From contig NZ_REGE01000008.1 of NCBI RefSeq assembly GCF_003688935.1, forward strand, positions 34,385 through 98,384: a stretch of 64,000 bases of DNA, written 5' to 3'. This document shows, in pieces, positions 17,114 through 27,103 of the stretch; position 1 is the first letter of the stretch, and each line of letters begins with the position of its first letter. Position numbers and translations under genes: made by a program. Below the pieces are notes generated by a model that was not told the DNA's origin, searched no databases, and worked only from the letters and a program-made list of their open reading frames with translations. Source of the stretch: Corynebacterium macginleyi. Its GTDB lineage: Bacteria > Actinomycetota > Actinomycetes > Mycobacteriales > Mycobacteriaceae.

Positions 17114-17856
17114 CGCGGCATGTGCCGCCACACGGGACGGGGCACGATCCGCATGACCCAAGCCAAGGCTTGCAGCGCCTTCGGGATCCACAGGGTGTGG
17201 CTGCGCGCTTGGCCGCGGCGATCGTCATTGTCGATGCAGGCGACGACGGCGTCGGCGACATCGCCCGGCCGTACCGATAGCGGTGCCGGCTTCATCCCCT
17301 GGGTCATGGACCCAATGACGAAACCGGGGCGCGCGGTAATCACTCCTAGCCCGCTGCCGTGCAACCTGTCCGCCAGACCCTGGCAAAAAGCATCCAGCCC
17401 GGCTTTGGTGGAACCATACACATAATTGGCTCGGCGCGCCCGCCACCCAGCGATGGAAGAAAAGGCCACAATATGCCCGCGCGGCATCGACTGCGCGGCC
17501 ACCGTCAGCACGGAGACCTGGGCGGTGTAGTCGATCGTGGCGATATGTGCTGCGTGGGACGGATCGGTTTCCGCCTTATCTTGATCCCCCAAGATACCGA
17601 AGGCGATAACCGTCAGCTCAATTGCGCCGATACGTTCCTTGGCCTCGGCAAAGATCTGGCGGTGCAGGGAAAAGTCATCCGCGTCAAAGAACAGCTGGTG
17701 GACGCTGCGCGCACCCGCGGCCTCTAGCTGGGCCGTAATTTCCTGCAGCCTATGCGTCCCGCGCGCGGCGAGGACAATGTCGTTGCCGCGGGCCACGCGC
17801 CGTGCGATTTCACCAGCAATATCGCTGCGCCCGCCCAAAATCAGTACGCCAGCCAC
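17110..17856 (-). CDS. Short-chain dehydrogenase/reductase
   Basis: 248 residues with a Rossmann start VLILGGRSDIAGEIA, cofactor-discriminating LAARG, and active-site S...YxxxK (AFSSIAGW and YVYGSTKAG). The GGxSDIG-like motif resembles the DprE2 type of reductase used in arabinogalactan precursor synthesis, but the substrate is not certain. GTG start abuts the M24 peptidase stop; the 3' end overlaps the convergent gene by 4 bp. A hydrophobic C terminus is visible. Confidence 0.82.
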   Translation of the reverse strand: MAGVLILGGRSDIAGEIARRVARGNDIVLAARGTHRLQEITAQLEAAGARSVHQLFFDADDFSLHRQIFAEAKERIGAIELTVIAFGILGDQDKAETDPSHAAHIATIDYTAQVSVLTVAAQSMPRGHIVAFSSIAGWRARRANYVYGSTKAGLDAFCQGLADRLHGSGLGVITARPGFVIGSMTQGMKPAPLSVRPGDVADAVVACIDNDDRRGQARSHTLWIPKALQALAWVMRIVPRPVWRHMPR

Positions 17857-18978
17857 TTAGCGCACTTCGCGTTCAACGGTATTGAGAGACTCGTAGCCAT
17901 CCTGGGTCAATACCACGATGTCTTCGAGCCGCATGCCCCACTGGCCTTCCAGGTAAATGCCTGGCTCTATAGAAAAAGCCATGCCCTCTTCCAGCACCAG
18001 GTCATTTCCATCCATAATGAAAGGCTCTTCGTGGGTCGATAGCCCAATTCCGTGGCCGGTGCGGTGGACGAATTTGTCGCCCCAGCCGGCATCGGCAATA
18101 GCCTTTCTCGCAATCGCATCGACTTCCTCGGCCGTGCTGCCGGGCTTGGCGGCGGCGCGGGCTGCTGCCTGGGCATCGTAAAGCACCGCATAAGCGTCCT
18201 GGAAGTCCTGCGGTGCCTGGCTAAGATCGCCGCCTACGACGTAGGTACGGGTGCAATCGGAGTGATAACCAGAGGGCAAGGTGCCCCCGAGATCCACGAC
18301 GACGGGCTCACCGCCTGCAAGCTTTCGGTCAGAGAAACTGTGGTGCGGATTGGCGCCATTCGGGCCGGAGCCCACGATGACAAAATCAACAATTGAATGC
18401 TCTTTGAGGATGAGCTTTTCCAATTCATGCGCCACCTCGGCTTCAGTGCGGCCGGGCTGGAGGAGCTGCGGAACCTGGGCGTGCACGGCGTCGATAGCCT
18501 GGCCAGCTTTTCGTAGCTCTGCGATTTCCGCTTTGTCCTTGCGGGTAAAGAGTTCTGCAAGCGCGTAAGTGGCAAGAACGTAGTCCGCCTCGGATATACG
18601 CGCCTGCAACTGCAAAACATGATCCGCCGTCAGGGATTGGCCCAGCGCGACCTTCCTGATCGGCCCAGCGCCCTGGAGGGCGAGATCATAGGGATTATCG
18701 CCGTCATTCCAACCACGCAATTCAGCATCTAGCTTGTTCACGGGTGCTGATTTAATATCCGTGATGTCCGTATTCGGCGATACAATCCACGGCCTACCAT
18801 CTCGTGGAATGGCTAGCACTGTGAGGCGTTCGTGGGACGATACCCACGAACCGGTCAGGTAAGCGAAATCGGGGCCGGTGCCGATCAACAATAGGTCAAT
18901 GCCCTGCTGGGCGGCCGCTTTTTGCGCTGCCGCGAGCCGCCGCGAATACACTTCGGAAGAAAAGGCCTGAGGATTCAT
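17857..18978 (-). CDS. M24-family Xaa-Pro peptidase
   Basis: 373 residues: creatinase-like N-terminal domain, then the pita-bread metallopeptidase fold. Metal ligands are visible: VDLGG then HSDCTRTY (two Asp), GHGIGLSTHE (His), EPGIY (Glu) and a final Glu in LEDIVV. It would cleave Xaa-Pro dipeptides or N-terminal Xaa-Pro bonds (PepQ or AmpP type; the length does not decide). ATG start. Co-directional and adjacent to the SDR gene. Confidence 0.88.
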   Translation of the reverse strand: MNPQAFSSEVYSRRLAAAQKAAAQQGIDLLLIGTGPDFAYLTGSWVSSHERLTVLAIPRDGRPWIVSPNTDITDIKSAPVNKLDAELRGWNDGDNPYDLALQGAGPIRKVALGQSLTADHVLQLQARISEADYVLATYALAELFTRKDKAEIAELRKAGQAIDAVHAQVPQLLQPGRTEAEVAHELEKLILKEHSIVDFVIVGSGPNGANPHHSFSDRKLAGGEPVVVDLGGTLPSGYHSDCTRTYVVGGDLSQAPQDFQDAYAVLYDAQAAARAAAKPGSTAEEVDAIARKAIADAGWGDKFVHRTGHGIGLSTHEEPFIMDGNDLVLEEGMAFSIEPGIYLEGQWGMRLEDIVVLTQDGYESLNTVEREVR

Positions 18979-19013
18979 GCCCCTTAGTTTACTACCCAGG
19001 AGGACTGACTAGA

Positions 19014-21830
19014 CTAAGCACCGGTCGCCACGACTCCGCGCTGGATGGCATCGATTGCACGGCGCGCATTGCGCTGGATCTGGTCGTCATAGCCAGTCTT
19101 AGCAATTTGCTGCAGGAGGTCCACAACCTGGCGGCACCACCGCACGAAGTCACCTGGGGTCAGCTCAGCGCCCGCCTCATTGGCCGCCGCCATGCAATAG
19201 CCCAGGGGTGCACCCGCCGACCACTGGTGAATAGCCAGCGAAAAACCCGCTTCCGGCTCACGCGTTGGAGGTAGACGGTGTCGTCGTTCATCCGCGCTGA
19301 GCTCGGTATAGATGCGCCACGTCGCATTCATAGCATCGGCCATTCGGTCCGTTGCTGCTTCCGGCTGGCCCCCAGTGGCCTTCCTATTTTCAAAACAACA
19401 CAGAGACGCAACACCTGCCAATTCCGCGGGATCCAGCTCATCCCAAATGCCTCGCTTTAGACATTGAGAAACAAGCAAATCGGATTCGCTATGAATTTTC
19501 GCTAGGCGCTCACCTTCCTCAGTGATGAGCGGTATGCGATCGTTGCCAGCACCAGAAAACTCAACATAGTCCATCTCTGCTAGCAGATCCACAATGCGCT
19601 CAAAGGTGCGGCCCAAAGTATCGGTCGCCTTATTCACCTTGGCTCGCAGCTTTTCGAGGTCGCGCTCGCGACGCGCCAACTTCTGCGCCACGCCGGCCAA
19701 CTGCTCCCTATCGGTGGCCGGCCAGTCGTGTGCAGGATGCTCGCGAATGGCATCGCGCAATTCGCCTACCCGCCTATTTGGCCGCACGCGCGGTGTCGAC
19801 TTCATCCGCTGCGGGCGGTCAAACTTCTCGCGCTGAAGAACATCCTGGATGTACTTGGTATTGCGCCGCGGATTCTTTCGCACAGGCTTTGGGATCTTTA
19901 TACGGCCCAGTTGAATTGGTGGATTGCTAATGCCGGTGGCATCGATGCGCCCTGACCATCCAGACTCCGTGGTCACCCACGGGCGTGGATCCGCGGTCTG
20001 GTTGGCCGGAGTGACCACCGCAGCAAGAGTCGGCCGCTTCTTTCCAGCAATTGCAATGACATCCCCCAACTGCAGGCGCGCTAGCACCGCGATTACTTCT
20101 TGAGTGCGTTGGTGTTCCTTATCAATCTTTGATTGCTTCTCTTCCGCCGTTAGCTCGCGGCGCAGCCGAATATAATCCATGAGAACCTCGCCAGGATCCT
20201 CGCCGTCCCGAGTAGGTGGAGCGAGGGCATCCACGGCACTATCAAGCTGCTTGCGCAACTCACGCACCCGATGCTCCGCGCGCTCTAATTCACGGTTTTC
20301 TTCCACCACGGAACCATCGGCTTGAAACTGTGCGAAGGACTTTTCTAGTAGCCGCAGCGAGTCCTCAAAACCAAGCATGCCCAGCAGATTGATGGCCATG
20401 TTATAGCCGGGCGCAAACGTAGAAATCAGCGGATACGTGCGCGTCGACGCCAGACCAGCGACCGAACGCGGATCCATAGCCGGCGCCCACTGCACGACCG
20501 CATTGCCCAGGTGGTCGATTCCACGCCGGCCGGCACGCCCGGTCAGCTGCGTGTATTGGCCCGGTGTTAGGTCCACGTGGGCTTCGCCATTGAACTTAAT
20601 CAACTTCTCAAGCACTACCGTGCGAGCGGGCATATTAATGCCCAGGGCAAGGGTCTCGGTAGCGAATACGGCGCGTACCAAACCACGAACGAAGAGGTCT
20701 TCTACGATGTGGCGAAACGCCGGCAACATCCCGGCGTGATGGGCGGCAAAACCGCGGGAGAGCGCTTCGCGCCACCGCCGGAAATCCAAGACCTCCAAGT
20801 CTTCCTCCGGGATGCCCTTCACGCCAGCATCGACGAGGTCTTTAATTTGTTTCGCTTCTTCCTGCGTCGTGAGCACCATTTTGCTACGCAGGCACTGATA
20901 GAGCGCGCCATCGCACCCGGACCGGGAAAAGATGAAGGTAATCGCGGGCAGCATATCCTGCGCTTGCAGCACCTTCAGCATCTCTGGGCGCCCTATGGGA
21001 CGGTAGCGGTCCTGCGGCCGGGAAGCACCGGAACGCCCGCCTGCTTTTCCCTGAAATTCGCTGCGCACACCGCCCTTTTGGTGCGCCCTGGCACGAAAAC
21101 CCTTGCCGGATTTATAGTCCGCGCGCCCATCATCGCTATCACCTGCCTCCAGCCGGTGAATTCGGCGCTCTAACTCGGAATTGACCTGTCCACCGGATTC
21201 CGGTTCAAAGAGCGGGTAAATCCTGCGGCCCAACATCATCCATTGGTCGAGCGGGATCGGTCGGTGTTCGGTCACGATAACGGAGGTATCGCCGCGGACC
21301 GTAGCGAGCCATTCACCGAATTCCTCGGAATTAGATACGGTGGCGGACAATCCAATGACGGATACGTGGTCCGCCAAATTCAGGATGACTTCTTCCCAGA
21401 CCGCGCCGCGGGCGGCATCTGCAAGGAAGTGGATTTCATCCATGACCACGTGGGTAAGCCTGTCCAGCGCAGGAGAATCCGCGTAGATCATATTTCGCAG
21501 CACCTCAGTGGTCATCACCACGATTTCGGCATCGGCGTTAATGGAAACATCGCCAGTTAGCAGACCGACAGCATCCTCGCCATGCTTAGCAACGAGGTCG
21601 TGGTATTTCTGGTTGCTCAGTGCCTTAATAGGGGTAGTATAAAAACACTTCGTGCCGCGGCTTAAGGCCAAAGAAACGGCGAACTCGCCAACGACGGTTT
21701 TACCCGCACCAGTAGGGGCGCAAACGAGCACCCCTTGGCCATTTTCTACCGCCTCACACCCCTGTAACTGGAACTCATCCAAGGGGTATGGAAAGCCGGC
21801 GGCGAAGGTATCCAGGTGAGTTTCAGTCAT
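19014..21830 (-). CDS. helY: Ski2-like DExH RNA helicase HelY
   Basis: 938 residues. Helicase motifs: CAPTGAGKT (Walker A), TTPIKALSNQK (Ia), VMDEIHFLAD (DExH, II), GLSATVSN (III), then FATETLALGINMPAR and QLTGRAGRRG (V/VI). The C-terminal half is the DSHCT region of Mtr4/Dob1-like enzymes. Presumed RNA turnover helicase. In actinobacteria it is regularly found downstream of pafBC-tatAC, as here. ATG start. Confidence 0.92.
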   Translation of the reverse strand: MTETHLDTFAAGFPYPLDEFQLQGCEAVENGQGVLVCAPTGAGKTVVGEFAVSLALSRGTKCFYTTPIKALSNQKYHDLVAKHGEDAVGLLTGDVSINADAEIVVMTTEVLRNMIYADSPALDRLTHVVMDEIHFLADAARGAVWEEVILNLADHVSVIGLSATVSNSEEFGEWLATVRGDTSVIVTEHRPIPLDQWMMLGRRIYPLFEPESGGQVNSELERRIHRLEAGDSDDGRADYKSGKGFRARAHQKGGVRSEFQGKAGGRSGASRPQDRYRPIGRPEMLKVLQAQDMLPAITFIFSRSGCDGALYQCLRSKMVLTTQEEAKQIKDLVDAGVKGIPEEDLEVLDFRRWREALSRGFAAHHAGMLPAFRHIVEDLFVRGLVRAVFATETLALGINMPARTVVLEKLIKFNGEAHVDLTPGQYTQLTGRAGRRGIDHLGNAVVQWAPAMDPRSVAGLASTRTYPLISTFAPGYNMAINLLGMLGFEDSLRLLEKSFAQFQADGSVVEENRELERAEHRVRELRKQLDSAVDALAPPTRDGEDPGEVLMDYIRLRRELTAEEKQSKIDKEHQRTQEVIAVLARLQLGDVIAIAGKKRPTLAAVVTPANQTADPRPWVTTESGWSGRIDATGISNPPIQLGRIKIPKPVRKNPRRNTKYIQDVLQREKFDRPQRMKSTPRVRPNRRVGELRDAIREHPAHDWPATDREQLAGVAQKLARRERDLEKLRAKVNKATDTLGRTFERIVDLLAEMDYVEFSGAGNDRIPLITEEGERLAKIHSESDLLVSQCLKRGIWDELDPAELAGVASLCCFENRKATGGQPEAATDRMADAMNATWRIYTELSADERRHRLPPTREPEAGFSLAIHQWSAGAPLGYCMAAANEAGAELTPGDFVRWCRQVVDLLQQIAKTGYDDQIQRNARRAIDAIQRGVVATGA

Positions 21831-21851
21831 ATCTCACCAGGCTACCCGTGC

Positions 21852-22976
21852 TTAAAGCACATCGTCGAAAAAGCCGCCTCGATCAGTAAGCCGCTGCGGC
21901 TCCTTGCGATGGTCAACCTGCTGGGAGGCCCTGTCCGGAGCCGGATTTCCCGCCCGGACGGGCTGCGGTGGCGAGCTTGGTGTAGCGGACTTGGGCGAGG
22001 CATTAATGCTTGATGAGCTTATGCCCGACGGAGCATCGACAGGCTTGGGCCCACCCACGCCGGATGGGCCTTCGTCCAGTGCGGACGCCGATTCATCATC
22101 AAGATCCATCCAATCAGGGCGCTGCCGTTCTTGGCGTTTATCATGCATGCGGCAGAACTGAAAGGCGATCTCGATAAACAGCAAGAGGCAGACGGATAAG
22201 ACCAGCATGCTGAACGGTTCTTGGCCTGGCGTCACCAAAGCAGCGAAGATCATCACCAAGACGATAATGATGCGGCGCTTATCCTTAACATGGTGATATT
22301 CCAAGACTCCGATGAGGTTGAGTGAGACGACCAATAATGGAACCTCGAAGCTGATGCCGAAAATGAGCAGCATCGCTAAAAGATAATAAAAATATCGCTC
22401 ACCAGTTAAGGCCGCGGTTTGATACTCAGCGCCAGTACTGATGAGGAATTCAAGGCCCACGGACAAGATAAAGTAGGCCAAGATGGCGCCCGTCAAGAAA
22501 AGGGAGACAGCAACAGCGACGAAACTTAAAGTATAACGGCGCTCATTCTTATGCAGTCCTGGGACGATGAATGCCCACACCTGGTAGAGCCAGACAGGAG
22601 AAGAAATTACCGTACCGGCCAATGCACCGACCTTCAGGCGCAAAATGAGCATCTCGAAGGGGCTGGTAGCAAGCAAACGGCATTCGCCATCGGCGTTAAA
22701 ATTGGCCCGCTTATCTTCCGGTAATGAGCAATAAGGCTCGCGCAGAATTTCTCCCAGCGGTGGAATCCGGAAGGGCGCCTGTTGGTACCAAATGAAACCG
22801 ATGATCGCACCGATGACCAAGGCTAACAAGGAGATAATGATCCTTCGCCGCAGCTCTTGGAGGTGCTGCACTAAGGTCATCTCGCCCGTTGGGTTCTTGG
22901 GCTTGCGGGAAAAACCTATCCGCTTGCGGCGCACGCGGGAACTTTGTTCACCGGCAGGGTGGGACTGTGAGGGCAT
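21852..22976 (-). CDS. tatC: Sec-independent translocase subunit TatC
   Basis: Core receptor of the Tat pathway for folded proteins. Six membrane helices follow the signature MTLVQHLQELRRRI, with FEMLILRLKVG and PGLHKNER loops typical of TatC. The C terminus has an unusual 80-residue Ser/Pro-rich cytoplasmic tail. ATG at 22976 gives 374 residues; a further upstream start exists. Together with tatA it forms the minimal Tat system here. Confidence 0.94.
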   Translation of the reverse strand: MPSQSHPAGEQSSRVRRKRIGFSRKPKNPTGEMTLVQHLQELRRRIIISLLALVIGAIIGFIWYQQAPFRIPPLGEILREPYCSLPEDKRANFNADGECRLLATSPFEMLILRLKVGALAGTVISSPVWLYQVWAFIVPGLHKNERRYTLSFVAVAVSLFLTGAILAYFILSVGLEFLISTGAEYQTAALTGERYFYYLLAMLLIFGISFEVPLLVVSLNLIGVLEYHHVKDKRRIIIVLVMIFAALVTPGQEPFSMLVLSVCLLLFIEIAFQFCRMHDKRQERQRPDWMDLDDESASALDEGPSGVGGPKPVDAPSGISSSSINASPKSATPSSPPQPVRAGNPAPDRASQQVDHRKEPQRLTDRGGFFDDVL

Positions 22977-23099
22977 CAATATGGCTCTTTCAACGCACGA
23001 GAGCGAACACTTCCCTGCCAACTCGTTTCCTCAGGCCGCACTGCAGCACGGATCACGAGTTCACCAGCAGGGTGTTTTCACGTTTGTAACTAGCGGGCA

Positions 23100-23369
23100 T
23101 TAATTCTGAGAGGTAGAGTTTCCTTGCTGGTGGCCAGGCTGCATATCCGGGCGGTTCCAGAACTCCTCATCGGACTGCTGGCGCTTCTGGCTCAATTGAG
23201 CTTGCGCCTCCGAGCGCTTGGTGTCCTCGGTCTGCATTTCATTTACCTCAGATTTGAAAATGCGCATCGAGCGGCCCATGGAACGAGCCAGATCGGGCAA
23301 TTTCTTCGCGCCAAATAGCAAGATGATGACGAGAACAATAAGGCTAATTTCCAATGGTCCTAAGGTCAT
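23100..23369 (-). CDS. tatA: Sec-independent translocase subunit TatA
   Basis: Pore-forming Tat component. One N-terminal membrane helix ([20 protein letters not shown]) with the [11 protein letters not shown] hinge, an amphipathic helix, then a charged Gln-rich tail. ATG at 23369 has an AAAGAG site upstream and gives 89 residues. The longer frame to 23462 adds 31 basic residues without TatA similarity. Followed by tatC. Confidence 0.93.
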   Translation of the reverse strand: MTLGPLEISLIVLVIILLFGAKKLPDLARSMGRSMRIFKSEVNEMQTEDTKRSEAQAQLSQKRQQSDEEFWNRPDMQPGHQQGNSTSQN

Positions 23370-23482
23370 AAGATTCTCTTTCGGTTCTTCGTTGCTTGCG
23401 TCAGATGGGCGCCTCGCTCCTTTCTTACGCGGAAAAACTCGCGGGGCACTTCTAAGACGCATGTGCGTGCGGTAACTGGGAT

Positions 23483-24436
23483 TTAAGTATAGCCCTTCAA
23501 CGCAGCATTTCCCCGTTCCGCAATGAGATTAACAATAGATTCCGGGGCGATGACGCGTAACCTATCGGCGTTACCAAGAGCGAAGCGTACGATCCAATCC
23601 ACCGAACCTACCTGCATCTTTGCAGCTATTGTGCCGTTTTCTAGGCGTTTGCCTAGTTGCATGTCGTAGTATTCTGCCAACCAGGTGAATTCTTCATGAA
23701 CGATTAATTCCACGGAATCCGCAGTACCTAAATTAAAGGGTGCTGCAGCATCGAAATCCAGCTCTTTGAGGTGCGGGTGGGCGCTTTCCTCGGTCACCTC
23801 GGCATGTTTAATGCGGTCGATGCGAAAGGTCCTGTGCCCCTGTTTTTCTTCTTCCCACGCCGCGAGATATGGCTCGGCATCCACGATGAAGATCCGGGCG
23901 GGATCAACTAGTCGCTCGGTTTCCTTATTAGATGAGGCACTCCAATAGCGCATCCGGATGCGCCGTTTTTCATTGAGCCCGCGGTTCAAGATCGCCTGGA
24001 TATCAGATTCGTGCGGGTCCACCGTAGACAACGTGTCATAAATGCTGAGAGTGCGCTTATCCATGATGGAGCGCAACTTTGCTGCAGCACACTTTATCGC
24101 CCGCGCATCCAGCAAGCCGGGCATAGATTCGAGGGATTCGAGGGTGAGCAGGAGTGCGCCCGCCTCGGTGGGGGTCAGCCGCAAGGCCTGTCCCAAGCCT
24201 TGGTCATTGTAGATGGTGACGCCGTCGCGGTAGCTGAAAGAGAGATCGATGAGATCCTCGGTATTGCGGCCGGTCCCTGAGCAAAACAGCCGGTCCACGG
24301 CATCCTTCAGTTCTCCTGGGTCCATGCCCAAATCCGCGGCCGCCTCCATCGGGGTTTTATCCGGATGGTTTTGGAAGTACGGAATAAGGTTGAGCGACCG
24401 GACGAGCGCTTGCAGTTTGTGAGATCCATCGGCCAT
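23483..24436 (-). CDS. pafC: WYL-domain DNA-damage regulator PafC
   Basis: 317 residues: winged helix-turn-helix-like N terminus (residues about 5-60), a central WYL domain ([13 protein letters not shown] to [20 protein letters not shown]) and a WCX C-terminal extension. Forms the PafBC heterodimer that activates the LexA-independent mycobacterial DNA-damage response. 4 bp after pafB. ATG start. Confidence 0.9.
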   Translation of the reverse strand: MADGSHKLQALVRSLNLIPYFQNHPDKTPMEAAADLGMDPGELKDAVDRLFCSGTGRNTEDLIDLSFSYRDGVTIYNDQGLGQALRLTPTEAGALLLTLESLESMPGLLDARAIKCAAAKLRSIMDKRTLSIYDTLSTVDPHESDIQAILNRGLNEKRRIRMRYWSASSNKETERLVDPARIFIVDAEPYLAAWEEEKQGHRTFRIDRIKHAEVTEESAHPHLKELDFDAAAPFNLGTADSVELIVHEEFTWLAEYYDMQLGKRLENGTIAAKMQVGSVDWIVRFALGNADRLRVIAPESIVNLIAERGNAALKGYT

Positions 24437-24440
24437 TGGT

Positions 24441-25427
24441 TTACCAAGCTCCGTTCTGGTCGGCGGCTGCGCGCAAAAGGTTAATAATGTCAGCGCGCAC
24501 CTCGGGGGGATCGAGTACTTCTACTTCGGGGGCATAGCCTGCGGCGGTGCGCACCAACCAATCCTTCCGGACTCCAGTAAGTATTACGGTGCCGGCAGCG
24601 GTGCGCTTTCCCGCACTTTCGAGCTCTTGAGCTTGACCTTGTGGAATATCCAGGGTTGCGTCCACCTTTTCGCCGCGTTGTAGCGTCTCCTTGACGAGTT
24701 TGTCGATGTCCACCGTCGGTTCACTATGCTCGGCAGGCTGCTGTGACCTTTTGATATCGGAGAGCCGCAGGGCGCGGAAGACGCGCGGGGCGGCACGGTC
24801 AACATCGAAGCCAACTATATAAATGCGGCTTTGGTGGTTTACTACGCCCCAGGGATCCATGGTCCGGCGCACGGTCTCTGCCGCTGGGTGGGGGCGGTAG
24901 GCAAAGGTAATGCGTATTTTATTTCGCACGGCGGCTAGGACAGAGGTGATCACCTCGGGCGCAAGGCGGGTGATGTCATTGACCGCTGTATAAACGGGCG
25001 CGCCCTCCAGGTTCCGGGAAGCACCCGAGGCGGCGATCTTGGTCCAGCCGGACAGGGAGAAATCGCTCAATCCACCAGGGGTTCCTACTCCCCCAGCGAT
25101 GCCAAGCACCATCGCTTCTTCTGGTGAAAATTCCACCGGTGGGAGTTGGTAGTTGCTCTGGTCAAGGCGGTACGAGGCGCCGGAGTCCCCACCGGTGTGC
25201 ACTATGGGAACTCCGGCGCGCTGCAGGGTGGCGATATCGCGGGCAAGGGCCTTGGTAAAAGCCTCGTCGGATTTATCGCCATAGCCTGCGACGTGACTGC
25301 GGATCCAAGCCGCGGAGCGGTCTGGTGAGCCACCCGAATTAGCCGCCCCTTGCAGGGCAAAGGATAGGTTTGTGAGCCGTTCTACCGCCGCATTTTGCCG
25401 GTTTGGTGTGGATCGTGATGCCACCAC
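24441..25427 (-). CDS. pafB: WYL-domain DNA-damage regulator PafB
   Basis: 328 residues with an HTH start (NAAVERLTNLSFALQG), WYL core (IRITFAYRPHPAAE to HQSRIYIVGFDVDR) and a C-terminal WCX domain. Partner of PafC. GTG start 35 bp downstream of pafA. The gene pair sits after pafA as in other actinobacteria. Confidence 0.9.
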   Translation of the reverse strand: MVASRSTPNRQNAAVERLTNLSFALQGAANSGGSPDRSAAWIRSHVAGYGDKSDEAFTKALARDIATLQRAGVPIVHTGGDSGASYRLDQSNYQLPPVEFSPEEAMVLGIAGGVGTPGGLSDFSLSGWTKIAASGASRNLEGAPVYTAVNDITRLAPEVITSVLAAVRNKIRITFAYRPHPAAETVRRTMDPWGVVNHQSRIYIVGFDVDRAAPRVFRALRLSDIKRSQQPAEHSEPTVDIDKLVKETLQRGEKVDATLDIPQGQAQELESAGKRTAAGTVILTGVRKDWLVRTAAGYAPEVEVLDPPEVRADIINLLRAAADQNGAW

Positions 25428-25462
25428 GTTGTCTACTCTCCCCAGTACTTAAGGTGCACGCG

Positions 25463-26878
25463 CTAAGCGTGATGATCGTGCATGTAGTCTAGCAATGCGG
25501 TAACGCGTGAATCTGTGAATGCAAAGGGATCGAGCAATTCCTCAGTGCGCGGTTCTGGTCGGTTGATTTTCAGCCGCGTCCAATCCACGGTCACGTGCGC
25601 GCCGCATTCTTCGGCTGCAGTCAGGAACTTGCCACGCAAGGCCGCACGCGTGGTCGGTGGCGGGGTCGATACCGCACGCTCGATGTCTTCGTCTTCGATC
25701 CAGCGCTCGATCATCCCGCGACGCAGCAGCACGTCGTACAATCCTCGCCCGGGCCGGATATCGTGATAGGTCATATCAACCTGCGTGAGCTTCGGATGTG
25801 ACCAATCATCGCCTAAGCGCGAGCGATAGCGCTCAAGCAGCTCGAGCTTGATAACCCAATCAATCTCGCGGTTCACGCCGGAAAAGTTTCCTGTTTCGAT
25901 GGCGCGTAGGATGCGTTCCCACAAGTCAACAACGCGCTCTAATTCCGCCGTGGGCGTGCCGGCGTCTTCGCGATGGGCGAGCCATTCACGCGCCCGCGCG
26001 CACAGCTGTTGCTGGACCTCCAGGGCAGTTATGGTTCCCCCGCTGGCAAGCGGCAGCGGCGTAGAGCCGGTCACATCGCGTGCGATGGAGCGAATGTGGT
26101 GGATTGGATCTGTAATCTGGAGTTCGGGCAGCTGGAAATCGGCCTCCAGCATCTCCAGCATGAGCAGGGTGGAGCCGACCTTCATAGCGACGGAAGGCTC
26201 TGCCATATTGGAATCGCCCACAATAATGTGCATGCGGCGGAAGCGCTTTGAATCCCCATGCGGTTCATCGCGGGTATTGATGACCGGTCGAGAACGGGTG
26301 GTCGCAGAAGATACGCCCTCCCATACCTGGTCAGCGCGCTGAGATAAGAGGAACTGTGCGGGGTGATCGCCTTTGGCTGGCTGCACCATTCCCGCCCCGC
26401 AGATAAGTTGCCGGGTAATTAAGAAGGGCAGGAGCGCTACGCCCAGATCTTTGAGTACTATATCGCGGCTGATGAGATAATTCTCGTGGCAGCCGAAAGA
26501 ATGCCCGGCAGAATCCACGTTGTTTTTAAAAAGGTAAACTGCGCAGGCGTTTCCTTCGTGCGCCAATGCCTCTTCCGCCTGCAGGGCAAGGCCGTTCATT
26601 ACGCGATCACCGGCGCATTCATAGGCGATAAGCTGGCTGAGGCTATCGCACTCGGCGGTAGCTACCTCAGGGTGTGAGCCGACATCTAGGTATAGGCGGC
26701 TAGCATTGGTGGCAAAGATATTGGATGAGGAGTACTTTTCTACGATCGGCCGAAAGAGTACGCGCGCAACCTCATCCGGGCTTAATGCCCGCTGGCTCTT
26801 CGGCGTCGCCGTGGATAGGCCATACTCGGTTTCGATGCCCATGATCCGCCGGGCAAAAACGGGCCGGGTGGATTCCAC
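25463..26878 (-). CDS. pafA: Pup-protein ligase PafA
   Basis: Attaches Pup through its C-terminal glutamate to substrate lysines, using ATP. 471 residues of the carboxylate-amine ligase fold; GIETEYGLS at residues 14-22 is the nucleotide/Mg2+ motif, with further acidic and His residues in SHPEVATAEC and GCHENYL. GTG start 2 nt after the pup stop codon, so translationally coupled to its substrate. Confidence 0.96.
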   Translation of the reverse strand: MESTRPVFARRIMGIETEYGLSTATPKSQRALSPDEVARVLFRPIVEKYSSSNIFATNASRLYLDVGSHPEVATAECDSLSQLIAYECAGDRVMNGLALQAEEALAHEGNACAVYLFKNNVDSAGHSFGCHENYLISRDIVLKDLGVALLPFLITRQLICGAGMVQPAKGDHPAQFLLSQRADQVWEGVSSATTRSRPVINTRDEPHGDSKRFRRMHIIVGDSNMAEPSVAMKVGSTLLMLEMLEADFQLPELQITDPIHHIRSIARDVTGSTPLPLASGGTITALEVQQQLCARAREWLAHREDAGTPTAELERVVDLWERILRAIETGNFSGVNREIDWVIKLELLERYRSRLGDDWSHPKLTQVDMTYHDIRPGRGLYDVLLRRGMIERWIEDEDIERAVSTPPPTTRAALRGKFLTAAEECGAHVTVDWTRLKINRPEPRTEELLDPFAFTDSRVTALLDYMHDHHA

Positions 26879-26880
26879 GC

Positions 26881-27072
26881 TTACTGTCCGCCCTTTTGGA
26901 CGTAGGAGCGGACGAATTCCTCCGCGTTATTTTCTAGCAGGCCATCGATCTCATCCAGGAGGTCGTCGGTGCCGGAGGTGTTGATACTGAGCTGGGTGAC
27001 GGTAAATTCTTTCTCTGACTCAGGGCCATTTTCCCCGTTATTGCTAGTGACCTGGCGATTCGAAGTAGACAC
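26881..27072 (-). CDS. pup: Prokaryotic ubiquitin-like protein Pup
   Basis: 63 residues, disordered and acidic, with the conserved C-terminal half (DDLLDEIDGLLENNAEEFVR then SYVQKGGQ). The last residue is Gln, so Dop must deamidate it before ligation. GTG start with AAAGGATG upstream. Between dop and pafA, the classical order. Confidence 0.97.
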   Translation of the reverse strand: MSTSNRQVTSNNGENGPESEKEFTVTQLSINTSGTDDLLDEIDGLLENNAEEFVRSYVQKGGQ

Positions 27073-27103
27073 GGTGTCATCCTTTCATCATATTAGGCGA
27101 TCA

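Noticed and set aside
20577..21173. 198-residue plus-strand frame
   Set aside because: Lies wholly inside helY on the opposite strand and shows no protein-like features.
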